DNA of 64,000 nucleotides from Methylophilus medardensis (GCF_006363915.1 NZ_CP040946.1), one strand, 5' to 3'; shown: positions 43,695-51,972, counted from the stretch's first letter. Translations and numbers: made by a program. Notes: generated by a model not told the origin, from the sequence alone.

Positions 43695-43720
43695 GCATCA
43701 TAGGGTTAGAGTGGTAAAAT
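43692..43720 (+). promoter_or_regulatory. Candidate promoter for trhO
   Basis: TTTGCA and TAAAAT are 17 bases apart, and the -10 is preceded by TGG (extended -10). The -35 overlaps the T-run of the fhc terminator, 31 bases before the trhO start. Confidence 0.45.
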
Positions 43721-43750
43721 CGCGCTTTTGAAATTTAACCTGTTTTGACA

Positions 43751-44668
43751 ATGAGCCAATACCTAACCGCTGCCCTCTATAAATTTGTCCCCTTGCATGA
43801 CTATCAAGCACTGCAACAACCGATTTTGCAGGCATGCCAGCAACACCAAATCAAAGGCACCCTGCTGCTGGCAAAAGAGGGCATCAACGGGACAATTGCC
43901 GGGGCGCCAGATGCAATTCGGGCAGTATTAGCCTATTTGCGATCTGATCCACGTCTGGTCGACCTCGAACACAAAGAGTCCTGGGCAGATAGCCACCCGT
44001 TTTACCGCATGAAGGTCAAACTGAAAAAAGAAATCGTCACCATGGGCGTGCCTGAGGTAGACCCTAATTTAGTGGTGGGGACCTACGTCAAGCCTGAAGA
44101 TTGGAATGCCATTATTTCTGACCCAGAAGTGATTGTGCTCGATACGCGTAATGACTACGAAGTGCATATTGGGACGTTTAAAGGTGCATTAGATCCTAAA
44201 ACCACGACCTTCCGAGAGTTTCCGCAATACGTGGCTGAAAACCTCGATAAAACCAAGCACAAAAAAGTCGCCATGTTCTGTACGGGGGGTATCCGCTGTG
44301 AAAAAGCGTCCTCCTACATGAAGCAACAAGGGTTTGAAGAGGTCTACCACCTGCAGGGCGGCATTCTAAAATATCTCGAAACGGTGCCTAAAGAACAAAG
44401 CCTGTGGCAAGGCGAGTGTTTTGTGTTTGACCAGCGCGTTGCAGTCAAACACGGCCTCGAAGTAGGCGACCATGATCAATGCTACGCCTGCCGCATGCCA
44501 CTTACCCCCGAAGAAATGCAGAGTGAACAGTATGAAGCGGGCATTTCTTGCCCTTATTGCTATGACAAATTATCTGCCGAGAAAAAAGAGTCGTTGCGTG
44601 AGCGGCAAAAACAGGTGAAGTTAGCCAGAATGCGCGGGCAACAACACATTGGTGAACAGAATCAGTAA
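43751..44668 (+). CDS. trhO: tRNA uridine-34 hydroxylase TrhO (rhodanese family, YceA)
   Basis: TrhO makes 5-hydroxyuridine at tRNA position 34 using oxygen. The 305-residue protein has an N-terminal acylphosphatase-like domain (1-95, with KEGINGTIAG), a rhodanese domain with the catalytic loop FCTGGIRCEKASS (C177 and C183), and a C-terminal Cys region (C..CRMPL, then CPYC). ATG 43751 is preferred to a TTG six bases upstream. It is monocistronic. Confidence 0.93.
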   Translation: MSQYLTAALYKFVPLHDYQALQQPILQACQQHQIKGTLLLAKEGINGTIAGAPDAIRAVLAYLRSDPRLVDLEHKESWADSHPFYRMKVKLKKEIVTMGVPEVDPNLVVGTYVKPEDWNAIISDPEVIVLDTRNDYEVHIGTFKGALDPKTTTFREFPQYVAENLDKTKHKKVAMFCTGGIRCEKASSYMKQQGFEEVYHLQGGILKYLETVPKEQSLWQGECFVFDQRVAVKHGLEVGDHDQCYACRMPLTPEEMQSEQYEAGISCPYCYDKLSAEKKESLRERQKQVKLARMRGQQHIGEQNQ

Positions 44669-44716
44669 GTGCGAAATTCACTGATCATAAAACGCCATCA
44701 AAAGATTATTTGCACC

Positions 44717-45700
44717 TTAAATGACATCTAAAGGGCTGGCCACGCCTCGGCCGCCCGTCATCACCACCTTGGTATACAGTAGCGTGGTGCTTTCATCAGC
44801 ATGCCCCATCAGTTGTTGCACCGTCTTGAGCGCTTGCCCACCTTGCAATAAGTGTGCTGCAAAGCTGTGACGCAGCACATTTGGCGACACCTGTTTGTGG
44901 ATGCGCGCGTGTTCCGCCGCTTTTTTAATTGCCCGTTGCAGCGGTTTTTCATCGGCATGGTGGCGATAAACCGCGCCGGATGTCTGCACCACCGATAGCC
45001 TGCTCGCTGGGAACACATACTGCCAAGCCCAATCCTTGCCAGACGTGGCTTGTTTTTTGACCAAAGCTGGAGGCATCCATACCTCCCCCAAGCCTTTGGA
45101 TAAGTCATCTCGAAATAAGGCCTCTACTGCTTGCAGATGCAACTGCAAGGGGTTGACCAAGCTCGAAGCCAGCAGGGTGATTCGATTTTTATAACCCTGT
45201 TCGTCGCGGACCAAAATCTCCAATCGTGAGAAATCAATATCCGCAACCCGCAAACGCAAGCATTCCATCACTTTTAAGCCGCTCCCGTAAAGCAAACTGG
45301 CCATCAGCCATCGCGCGCCATCCAGCCCTGAGAGAATGGCTTGCACTTCTTGTGGACTCAAGACCACCGGCAAACGCTTCTGTGCCTTGACTTTTGACAT
45401 ATTCTCGAGCGCCGGCAATCGCTGCCCAAGCACTTCATCATATAAAAAATGCAGGGCGCTCTTCGCTTGATTTTGTGTGCTAGCGGCCACGGTTTTTTCG
45501 ATGGCTAAATGCGTTAAAAAATCCTCCACCTCAGCCACCCCCATCTCACGCGGGTGCCGCTTGCCATGATGCAGAATGTATCGTTTAATCCACTGAATGT
45601 AGGCTTCTTCAGTGCGCTGGCTGTAATTCAGCGTACGCAAGCGGTCAACAATCAAGGGAAACAACTTAATAGGCTGTTTCACTTCAGGTGTGTATGCCAT
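44717..45700 (-). CDS. Integron-type tyrosine recombinase with altered catalytic residues
   Basis: A 327-residue tyrosine recombinase of the integron integrase (IntI) family: SAM-like N-terminal domain (10-100), and a catalytic domain with the IntI-specific insertion (DWAWQYVFPASRLSV, then RHH) at 223-249. LRHSFAAHLLQGG, LMGHADESTTLLYTKV and the nucleophile Y309 are present. Three conserved positions differ: K143 where the first catalytic Arg should be (YGSGLK), N274 in place of the His of HxLRH, and EQG where a GKG lysine loop is usual. It is probably inactive or weak. The gene faces left, away from a run of plus-strand genes, the layout of an integron platform, but no attI or attC site was seen. 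Confidence 0.85.
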   Translation of the reverse strand: MAYTPEVKQPIKLFPLIVDRLRTLNYSQRTEEAYIQWIKRYILHHGKRHPREMGVAEVEDFLTHLAIEKTVAASTQNQAKSALHFLYDEVLGQRLPALENMSKVKAQKRLPVVLSPQEVQAILSGLDGARWLMASLLYGSGLKVMECLRLRVADIDFSRLEILVRDEQGYKNRITLLASSLVNPLQLHLQAVEALFRDDLSKGLGEVWMPPALVKKQATSGKDWAWQYVFPASRLSVVQTSGAVYRHHADEKPLQRAIKKAAEHARIHKQVSPNVLRHSFAAHLLQGGQALKTVQQLMGHADESTTLLYTKVVMTGGRGVASPLDVI

Positions 45701-45889
45701 AGAAAAAGCCTTTTATTGAGGTGTAATATAAAATGACTAACCATTGATTTTATTATCATAAATCATTTTTATAAGTTTATAGCGCATAGCCTAAATAAAT
45801 TTTATGATCGTTTTTTGTTTCATCAGCGATCCCTAGAGCGAGTGGCATAACCGCCAACTTTCATTCAATCTAACCGAGTCAAACCCACC

Positions 45890-46534
45890 ATGTATGTACC
45901 CACCCATTTTGCAGAGTCAAACATCGATGTGCTACATCAGTTAATGCGGGCACATCCTTTTGCGACCTTGATTACGATGTCTTCTGCAGGGATTAACGCC
46001 AATCATGTTCCCTTGCACTTGATCCCAGAGGCAGGGCAGTACGGGGCATTGCAGGGGCATGTCGCGCGCGCAAACCCTGTGTGGAGCGATCTCGTCCACG
46101 AGGTGGAGGCGTTGGTGATTTTTCAAGGCCCAGATGCCTATATCAGCCCATCCTGGTATCCAACAAAACAAATAGACGGCAAAGTGGTCCCCACGTGGAA
46201 TTACATCACCGTGCATGCTTACGGCACATTGCGGGTGATTGATGATCCAGCATGGGTAAAAAATCAACTCGAGTCACTGACTACGCAACTGGAGGCATCG
46301 TTTGAAAAGCCTTGGGCCATTGCTGATGCGCCGATGGCGTTCACCGACAACATGATCAACGCGATTGTGGGCGTTGAAATATTGATTACAAAACTTGTCG
46401 GCAAATGGAAGCTGAGCCAGAACCAACCTGCATTGAATCAAGCGGGGGTGGTGCAAGGCTTACAGTCGCTCAAGCAGTCAGAGGCCACTGAACTGGCAAG
46501 CGCGGTTGAAAAAGCACATAAAAAGGCCCGCTAA
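45890..46534 (+). CDS. PaiB-like FMN-binding negative regulator family protein
   Basis: A 214-residue protein of the PaiB family, with a split-barrel FMN-binding fold. Recognised from MYVPTHFAESNIDVLHQLMRA at the start, ANHVPLHL, then FQGPDAYISPSWYPTKQ and PTWNYITVHAYG. Bacillus PaiB is a protease-repressing regulator, but most members are uncharacterised flavoproteins. It is the first plus-strand gene beyond the integrase, with 189 bases of A+T-rich sequence between them. Confidence 0.82.
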   Translation: MYVPTHFAESNIDVLHQLMRAHPFATLITMSSAGINANHVPLHLIPEAGQYGALQGHVARANPVWSDLVHEVEALVIFQGPDAYISPSWYPTKQIDGKVVPTWNYITVHAYGTLRVIDDPAWVKNQLESLTTQLEASFEKPWAIADAPMAFTDNMINAIVGVEILITKLVGKWKLSQNQPALNQAGVVQGLQSLKQSEATELASAVEKAHKKAR

Positions 46535-46733
46535 CATCGTATTTAAGTCTGTTTAGCTAGATTGCATTTGCTTGACTAGATTTGCGCGACCAAATGACGC
46601 TCGTTTTGCCAAGGATTAACATTCAAACGCCATCGGGCATGGCGCGTTGATCGTGGCAGGATTGCTAGACGCCCGAAACATTAGGCTTTACCATGGGCCA
46701 CTATCTTTTGATGCCCAATAAGAAAGGTCTTGT

Positions 46734-47066
46734 GTGGCTATTCAGTTTTTACCTATTCTTAAGGCGGTGGCACCTTACATCGCCCAAGTCGCCACTGCGG
46801 CGATCCCCGCTTTTACTTCAAAACCCGAGGCTGCCAAAGTGGATCCCTTGCTAACGCGGCAGATTGAGGAGTTGCAGGCAGCAACCATTCAAAATGCAGA
46901 GTCTATTCATCTATTAGCAGAAAAAATGCAGTTGGCGATTCAGGCCTTAGAGCAAGCGGGCGGGGAGGCGAAGCGGCAAGTCGCCACGTATAAAACCATG
47001 CTTTTTTTTGCGCTCGGTTTGGCCATGCTCACCGCAATGGCCTGCGTTTATTTATTGATGCGATAG
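46734..47066 (+). CDS. Small protein with a C-terminal membrane helix, unknown function
   Basis: A 110-residue protein not assigned to a family. It has a hydrophobic N-terminal stretch (5-28, APYIAQVATAAIPAF), a helical, Gln/Glu-rich centre (42-85) that may form a coiled coil (ELQAATIQNAESIHLLAEKM), and a transmembrane helix near the C-terminus (about 90-108). The start is GTG with AAAGG upstream. It ends 28 bases before the VOC gene, so the two may be co-transcribed. Confidence 0.55.
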   Translation: MAIQFLPILKAVAPYIAQVATAAIPAFTSKPEAAKVDPLLTRQIEELQAATIQNAESIHLLAEKMQLAIQALEQAGGEAKRQVATYKTMLFFALGLAMLTAMACVYLLMR

Positions 47067-47094
47067 TGAAGGGTGTTCAGGGAGCGTTGCAAGT

Positions 47095-47463
47095 ATGTCA
47101 AATTTAAGTGTCACGGAAATTAAGGCATTTGTTCCAGCAAAACAGTTTGCGTTATCCAGGCAGTTTTATCTCGATCTTGGCTTTAGTCTGGCGTCAGAAG
47201 GCGGCGGTGTTGCTTACTTTCATATTGGGGATGCTAGCTTTTTATTACAGGATTTTTGTGCGGATAACCTTGCCGAAAATTTTATGATGCATTTGCTGGT
47301 GCAAGATGTGGATGCCTGGTGGCAGCAGATAACGCAAAGCGGCATTGTTGAAAAATACGGCGTCAAACTGTCGCCGATCCAGCTGCAGCCGTGGGGGATG
47401 CGCGATTTTTGTATCGCCGATCCGTCAGGGGTGTTGTGGCGCATTGGTCAAAATGTCGATTAA
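47095..47463 (+). CDS. VOC (glyoxalase/bleomycin resistance) family protein
   Basis: A 122-residue protein with the paired beta-alpha-beta-beta-beta pattern of the VOC superfamily: KAFVPAKQFALSRQFYLDLGF at the start, and DFCIADPSGVLWRIGQ at the end. Metal ligands cannot be assigned with confidence. Small VOC proteins include antibiotic-binding and isomerase types; no specific function can be inferred. Confidence 0.8.
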   Translation: MSNLSVTEIKAFVPAKQFALSRQFYLDLGFSLASEGGGVAYFHIGDASFLLQDFCADNLAENFMMHLLVQDVDAWWQQITQSGIVEKYGVKLSPIQLQPWGMRDFCIADPSGVLWRIGQNVD

Positions 47464-47529
47464 CCTGCCGTTGTATGTGCTGTTTTTGTCGTGCTGACAT
47501 GATCGATTGGGCGAGCGAGGATGCGTGAG

Positions 47530-47958
47530 ATGGCGAGTTATTGGTTATGGTGGGCACTCCTGTCTGCCAGTTTTGCTGCATTGACAGCGATTTTGGCCAA
47601 AGTGGGGATGCAAGGGCTGGATACCGATTTTGCCACGCTGATCCGAACCTTATGCATTACGCTGGTGTTAGTGCCGTTTGTTTGGCTGACCGGCAAATGG
47701 CGTAATCCATTCACTTTGCCGCCACGTGCATTGCTATTTCTGGGTTTGTCTGCCTTGGCGACTGGGGCTTCTTGACTGTGTTATTTTCGCGCCTTACAAC
47801 TGGGTGATGCTTCTAAAGTGGCGCCGGTCGATAAACTCAGTCTGGTGCTGGTCGCAGTGTTTGCAGGCCTGTTTTTGGGTGAACGCTTAAACAGTCGTGA
47901 ATGGTTAGCCCTCGCCTTGGTGGTCATCGGGGTGGTTTTAGTAGCGATAAAACGTTAA
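47530..47958 (+). pseudogene. EamA-family small transporter interrupted by one TGA codon
   Basis: The frame from the ATG at 47530 encodes a 4-helix EamA/DMT-type half-transporter up to LATGAS, then meets TGA at 47773-47775. The same frame continues without a shift as LCYFRALQLGDASKVAPVDKLS and on to VLVAIKR with TAA at 47956-47958. Intact relatives have Trp at the interrupted position (GASWLCYFRAL), so one TGG to TGA change is the simplest explanation. The remainder is well preserved, so the change is recent, or readthrough occurs, or it is an assembly error. Confidence 0.85.
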
Positions 47959-48040
47959 TTGCGCCTGAGTCCGATAGCTCAATGTGGCTATTGCAACGCG
48001 AACAAATTCGGTTATAAATGAGGTTGACCTAGTCCACGCG

Positions 48041-48059
48041 GCCCTTCAGGGGCTTTTTT
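48041..48059 (+). terminator. Short terminator after the EamA remnant
   Basis: GCCC-TTCAG-GGGC followed by six Ts. The stem is only 4 bp but GC-only. Confidence 0.55.
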
Positions 48060-48158
48060 ATTCAGCGCGGGTGGTTGGCAACACCAATGCCATGGTCATG
48101 AAATGACACTTGTTTCAATGCATAGCCTGTTTTTATGCGCAAGGATGGTAAACCGAAG

Positions 48159-48797
48159 ATGTTAGACCGAAGCCTGTTCAATCGTTATGTTTTGCTCGCC
48201 GGCCTGATCGCATGCCTAGTGGGCTGTTGCGGCACCGTGCCCAGCACGATCACGCAGCCCCCGGCTGTGAAATCAAAATCAGCATCCAATGCGGCTTTGC
48301 ATGTGATTGGTGTGCATCAAGGCCCACGCGGCCGCAGTATGGATCAGCGCGTAAATTTGGCGCAGTGCCAGGCTTTGCGCAATCAAGCGAAGCAGGCGCA
48401 ATTGTTATCTCCTGACGCTTGTTTGGCGGATGTGCATCAAGCATACGATGCACGCACCATTACTGTGAATATCACGGACGATTCACAGCCGATTATTTTA
48501 GGTTTAATGGCCTATGAGGCCGTTAACTGGCAGATCTCTACCACACCGGGCGTGGTGATTGAGAGGGTGATTGTGGCCGGATATCATCAACCGCAGGTGC
48601 AGGGGGTCGGCGATGTGCAGGTTGACGTGTATAGTTATGACAACAGCCCGTGTCCGCGTTGTGTCCAAAAAGGGCGCTTTTTTTATGCTTATGAGCGGGT
48701 ACCGCTTGAAATGGAACTGGCGGCGGGTGTTAGGGCGAGTTCATTTCAAGGGAATTACACCGGTGGTAGCTATCAAATATTTAAAGGCATGCAATAA
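48159..48797 (+). CDS. Predicted lipoprotein of unknown function
   Basis: Not assigned to a named family. From ATG 48159 the protein has 212 residues: hydrophobic signal with a lipobox-like LVGC followed by a second Cys, then a Ser/Pro/Lys linker and a domain that includes HVIGVHQGPRG, ITVNITDDSQPIILGLMAYEAVNW and VIVAGYHQPQVQGVGDV. The phrase (L/I)(V/I)L..AYE.VNW recurs in uncharacterised exported proteins. A CPRC pair lies near residue 165. An ATG 24 bases upstream is also possible. Confidence 0.55.
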   Translation: MLDRSLFNRYVLLAGLIACLVGCCGTVPSTITQPPAVKSKSASNAALHVIGVHQGPRGRSMDQRVNLAQCQALRNQAKQAQLLSPDACLADVHQAYDARTITVNITDDSQPIILGLMAYEAVNWQISTTPGVVIERVIVAGYHQPQVQGVGDVQVDVYSYDNSPCPRCVQKGRFFYAYERVPLEMELAAGVRASSFQGNYTGGSYQIFKGMQ

Positions 48798-48857
48798 CGT
48801 AAGCCGTCATCTGTTGGCGGCTGATCTTTGGGTTGTTGTAGGGTCAGGGGGTCGCGT

Positions 48858-49085
48858 ATGTTGCGTGCGTTAATGGCAGCGTTGGCGATCTTGCACCTTG
48901 GGCCGGGCTTCGCTTTTTTGGTGGTTGCATTTGCTTGTGAAGATTCGTTTTCATACTTTCAATCTGCTTGTCAGCAAGACGCATTTAGCGCATTTGTCCG
49001 ATTGACTTTCATGGCCTGGGCGGCTTTAATAACTGGGTTGATGGTAAAAATAATAGTTACAAAATACATTAATAAAATTAATTAA
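48858..49085 (+). CDS. Small membrane protein, unknown
   Basis: A 75-residue protein with two hydrophobic segments (about 5-25 and 50-70) and two cysteines in the loop (ACEDSFSYFQSACQ), which could form a disulfide. The ATG at 48858 has GGGGG nearby. The end is Lys/Asn-rich and very A+T-rich. No family was recognised. Confidence 0.4.
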   Translation: MLRALMAALAILHLGPGFAFLVVAFACEDSFSYFQSACQQDAFSAFVRLTFMAWAALITGLMVKIIVTKYINKIN

Positions 49086-49145
49086 TTAACTGATTTATAT
49101 ATAAAAATTATAAAATTATTTTAGTTTAAAAAACTTTTTATAGAT
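49060..49145. other. Extremely A+T-rich patch
   Basis: Roughly 90% A+T by eye, with runs such as TTAATTAATTAAC and TATATATAAAAATTATAAAATT. It covers the end of the small membrane gene and the gap before the sugar dehydrogenase. This contrasts sharply with the surrounding composition. Confidence 0.6.
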
Positions 49146-49184
49146 GGGGGACTCGTAAAATTAAAACGTGAATGGAGTCTTGTT

Positions 49185-50462
49185 TTGTATGATCTCAATC
49201 AGCGATGGCCCATCGCTTCTAACCTATCTGGCTTATTGAGAGCCATTCGAGTAGGGTGTCTAACCGCAGTTTTATCCGTCCAGACATTCGCCGCAAGTGA
49301 TGATGTGGTGCCTAAATTATTGCTCTCCGGTAGCGACGCGGCAGCGGTTGAAAAAGCCCCTGAACCTGCCCGAATTAGCTCGGTATTTGGCACGCAACCG
49401 CTCAAAGAATATAAATTACCTTTTGAGGACCAATATCCCACCGGACCTTTCGAGCGTTTGGACAAAAAGCTGTTTTTATTTATCAGCAAGTGTGGCGAGG
49501 TATTTTTCGTGCGCCACAACGAGGCCATGGAGCTGGTGAAACCTGGTAAGTCTTTGGCAAAGTATATCCCCGGTAGCGAGACCTCGGCCGATGAGAGTAG
49601 TAGTAAGCAACTGGTCTATTGCCGAGAGTTGTCTGGTGTCAAAGATTCGTTATTGGTCGGCAAGACACTTTATGTAGCATATACCGCCTGGGACGAGGCC
49701 AGCAACGGCGTGCGACTGGCGGTGAGTGAGTTTGAGGTCGACATCGAAAATAGCGAAGTCAGTTTTAACCGCGAGATTTATATCAGCCGTCCGGCAATCA
49801 AAGAGCCTATTTTGGGCCATCAGGTGGGCGGCAAACTGGCGCTGGGTGAGAATGAGCGCACCCTGTATTTGAGCATCGGTGATTTTTCTAAGCCTGACCG
49901 CGTGCAAGATAAAACGACCTCATTAGGCAAAGTGGTGCGGGTGGATCTGCAACGCCTCAATGCGGAAGTGTACGCTTCAGGGTTTCGCTCACCTTCGGGT
50001 GGCTTGTATTTTGACCGTGAAAGCAATGAGTTGTGGCTCACGGATCATGGCCCGCGTGGGGGTGACGAAATTAACTTGGTGAAACGTGGTAAAAACTATG
50101 GCTGGCCGGTGGTCAGTTATGGCACCATTTATGAGCGCGATGGGATGAGTGGCTACTATGGCAATAAGTTTAACAGCCATGAGGGCCATGAAAAGCCCAT
50201 GATGACTTTTGTACCTTCGATTGGCATCGGTCCGCTGGTGAAATATCCCTCTAGCGGGCGTAATGACTTTTGGGACAATGACTTGTTTGTGGCGGGCATG
50301 GGCAATACCACCTTGTATCGCGTGCGCAAAGAGGGCACAACCCTGGTTTATGCTGAGCCCGTACTCAGTGGCTATCGCATCCGAGCTATTCAGATAGATC
50401 AAAACGGCACCTTTTATTTGAAGACCGACCATAATCAGCTGTTGATTTCCGAGCAAGAGTAA
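49185..50462 (+). CDS. PQQ-dependent sugar dehydrogenase-like beta-propeller protein
   Basis: A 425-residue exported protein of the glucose/sorbosone dehydrogenase (GSDH, Yliabs) family. The signature WLTDHGPRGGDEINLVKRGKNYGWP (about 287-311) is intact; this loop binds the cofactor and calcium in characterised members. A signal peptide covers about 1-37. The start is TTG at 49185, with GGAG 7 bases upstream. The host makes PQQ for methanol oxidation, so the cofactor is probably available; the substrate is unknown. Confidence 0.8.
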   Translation: MYDLNQRWPIASNLSGLLRAIRVGCLTAVLSVQTFAASDDVVPKLLLSGSDAAAVEKAPEPARISSVFGTQPLKEYKLPFEDQYPTGPFERLDKKLFLFISKCGEVFFVRHNEAMELVKPGKSLAKYIPGSETSADESSSKQLVYCRELSGVKDSLLVGKTLYVAYTAWDEASNGVRLAVSEFEVDIENSEVSFNREIYISRPAIKEPILGHQVGGKLALGENERTLYLSIGDFSKPDRVQDKTTSLGKVVRVDLQRLNAEVYASGFRSPSGGLYFDRESNELWLTDHGPRGGDEINLVKRGKNYGWPVVSYGTIYERDGMSGYYGNKFNSHEGHEKPMMTFVPSIGIGPLVKYPSSGRNDFWDNDLFVAGMGNTTLYRVRKEGTTLVYAEPVLSGYRIRAIQIDQNGTFYLKTDHNQLLISEQE

Positions 50463-50646
50463 CCATGTTGTCTATCACGCATGTTGTGATGCGTTGGGCA
50501 CGAGGTTAATCACTTCACTGAAAGCGTTTTTTAAAACATAGAGACAGGGCGCCAATAAATGACGATGTGGGTATTTGGAAACACAAGGAAAAAGAATCTC
50601 CTTACGACTGACCGCGCGTCGTTTGCCACGATTGCGCAGGTGGGCG

Positions 50647-51036
50647 ATGCCTATTAGTTTTCGTGCGGCATCTCTGCTTGTCGGATTGACCGGTGCTGCA
50701 ATCGCCATTGGCTTCGAGTGGTATGCAGCCACCGGCTGGCTGTTTTTAACCGAGCGCACAGGCCTATTGATTACCCTCTGGACAATGCTGCCGTATGTGA
50801 TGATGTCGCTTGGGGGCTATTTTTTTCATCGACGTGATATTCAAAAGCATTGGCTGAGTTTTTGTGCATTTGAGGTGCTGGTGGTTGCCTGGATCTATTT
50901 ACAGACCATTGTGATTTATCCCGATCCGCAAGGCGCTTTAATCTTTTTATTTTTGCCTTTGTTGCAAGCGGGCCTGAATCTGGCGGTAGGGGTGGTTTTT
51001 TACTACCTGCAATACCGAAGTGATCAACAGCATTGA
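50647..51036 (+). CDS. Four-helix membrane protein, unknown
   Basis: A 129-residue protein with four hydrophobic segments (about 8-26, 36-58, 68-87, 95-118). The ATG at 50647 has AGGTGGG just upstream, while an earlier in-frame start at 50575 would add a Lys/Arg-rich leader. No family recognised. Confidence 0.5.
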   Translation: MPISFRAASLLVGLTGAAIAIGFEWYAATGWLFLTERTGLLITLWTMLPYVMMSLGGYFFHRRDIQKHWLSFCAFEVLVVAWIYLQTIVIYPDPQGALIFLFLPLLQAGLNLAVGVVFYYLQYRSDQQH

Positions 51037-51094
51037 TTGCGTCTATGAATTCCCCCACTAAAAGTAGATGTTCGCCAAGAATTGGAGGGCTCAC

Positions 51095-51120
51095 ATCCAA
51101 ACCATCCCAAACAGGATGGC
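51095..51120 (+). promoter_or_regulatory. Hairpin with alternative partner in the ynfA leader
   Basis: CCATCC (51103-51108) pairs with GGATGG (51115-51120) around CAAACA. An upstream copy of CATCC (51095-51099) could pair with GGATG instead. The AGGAG ribosome binding site for the next gene lies at 51127-51131. It may be chance. Confidence 0.3.
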
Positions 51121-51137
51121 TGCAATAGGAGTCGTCT

Positions 51138-51464
51138 TTGATTAAAACTTTATTTTTATTTGTGTTGACTGCGCTGGCAGAGATTATCGGTTGTTATTTG
51201 CCCTATCTTTGGCTGAGAGAGGGGAAGAGTGCTTGGCTGTTACTGCCAGCAGCGATCAGTTTGGCGCTGTTCGCCTGGTTGTTGAGCCTGCATCCAACCG
51301 CTGCCGGTCGAGTGTATGCCGCTTATGGGGGCGTTTATATTGGTGTTGCTATTGTCTGGTTATGGCTGGTTGAGGGCGTCCGTCCCTCGGGCTGGGACAT
51401 GCTAGGCACCGCGGTTGCGATGCTAGGCATGGCGATCATTATGTTTGCACCAAGGCCCGTATGA
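51138..51464 (+). CDS. YnfA/UPF0060 family membrane protein
   Basis: A 108-residue, four-helix protein of the UPF0060/YnfA family, related to small multidrug resistance transporters. The family motifs LAEIIGCYLPYLWLREG, then LHPTAAGRVYAAYGGVYI, are plain. The start is TTG at 51138 with AGGAG 6 bases upstream. Efflux of cationic compounds is a family-level suggestion only. Confidence 0.9.
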   Translation: MIKTLFLFVLTALAEIIGCYLPYLWLREGKSAWLLLPAAISLALFAWLLSLHPTAAGRVYAAYGGVYIGVAIVWLWLVEGVRPSGWDMLGTAVAMLGMAIIMFAPRPV

Positions 51465-51540
51465 GCGTGCTCAAAGACCAAGGTGCCTCAGGTGGTGTTT
51501 AACATGCGTGGTATGCAACCGAATCCAGCGGAAGTGAGCC

Positions 51541-51960
51541 ATGCGCCTGCTAACTAAGCTCATGCGCTACGGCTGGGCAGCTCCCACTAGCCTGTTGGGA
51601 TTACTGATGGCCACCATCTTGCTGATCACCGGTGGCCGCGCAACGCGTGTTCAAGGCGTGCTTGAGGTCTCCGGTGGCTGGTTGGCCAATCGAATCACGC
51701 ATTTAAGTGGCTTTGCAGCGCTCACCTTAGGCCATGTCGTGCTCGGTCATAGCGCAGATTGTCTGCAGCATTTGCGGCTGCACGAACACGTGCATGTGCG
51801 CCAGGCCGAACGGTGGGGCATATTTTTTGTGCCAGCCTATGTGCTCGCGGCATTATGGCAAATCCTACGTGGCAGACACGCTTACAGAGATCACCCGTTT
51901 GAGCAAGAAGCGTTCGCGGCTGAGTCTGCGCAATGCTCGAAGGATGCGCATTCAAGCTAA
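51541..51960 (+). CDS. Small membrane protein with an HExxH motif, unknown
   Basis: A 139-residue protein with an N-terminal hydrophobic helix (12-30), a second hydrophobic stretch (about 52-70) and the segment RLHEHVHVRQAERWG (79-93), in which HEHVH matches the HExxH zinc-protease signature. A further Glu-containing motif (HPFEQEAFAAE) lies 30 residues later and could supply a third ligand. The domain looks like a minimal membrane metallopeptidase, but no characterised family is recognised. It ends at a strong terminator. Confidence 0.5.
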   Translation: MRLLTKLMRYGWAAPTSLLGLLMATILLITGGRATRVQGVLEVSGGWLANRITHLSGFAALTLGHVVLGHSADCLQHLRLHEHVHVRQAERWGIFFVPAYVLAALWQILRGRHAYRDHPFEQEAFAAESAQCSKDAHSS

Positions 51961-51972
51961 ATAGTCACCAAT

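Noticed and set aside
46624..46649. Hairpin CAAACGCCAT/ATGGCGCGTTG that could be an attC site
   Set aside because: No matching RYYYAAC and GTTRRRY core pair at the ends; probably an ordinary imperfect repeat.
47773..47775. Selenocysteine at the EamA TGA
   Set aside because: Homologous position is Trp, the family has no selenoproteins, and no stem-loop of SECIS type was evident after it.
50478..50500. ACGCAT/ATGCGT repeat ending in GTTGGGC, resembling an attC right end
   Set aside because: GTTGGGC fits GTTRRRY, but the left RYYYAAC partner is missing and there is only one such site in the block.
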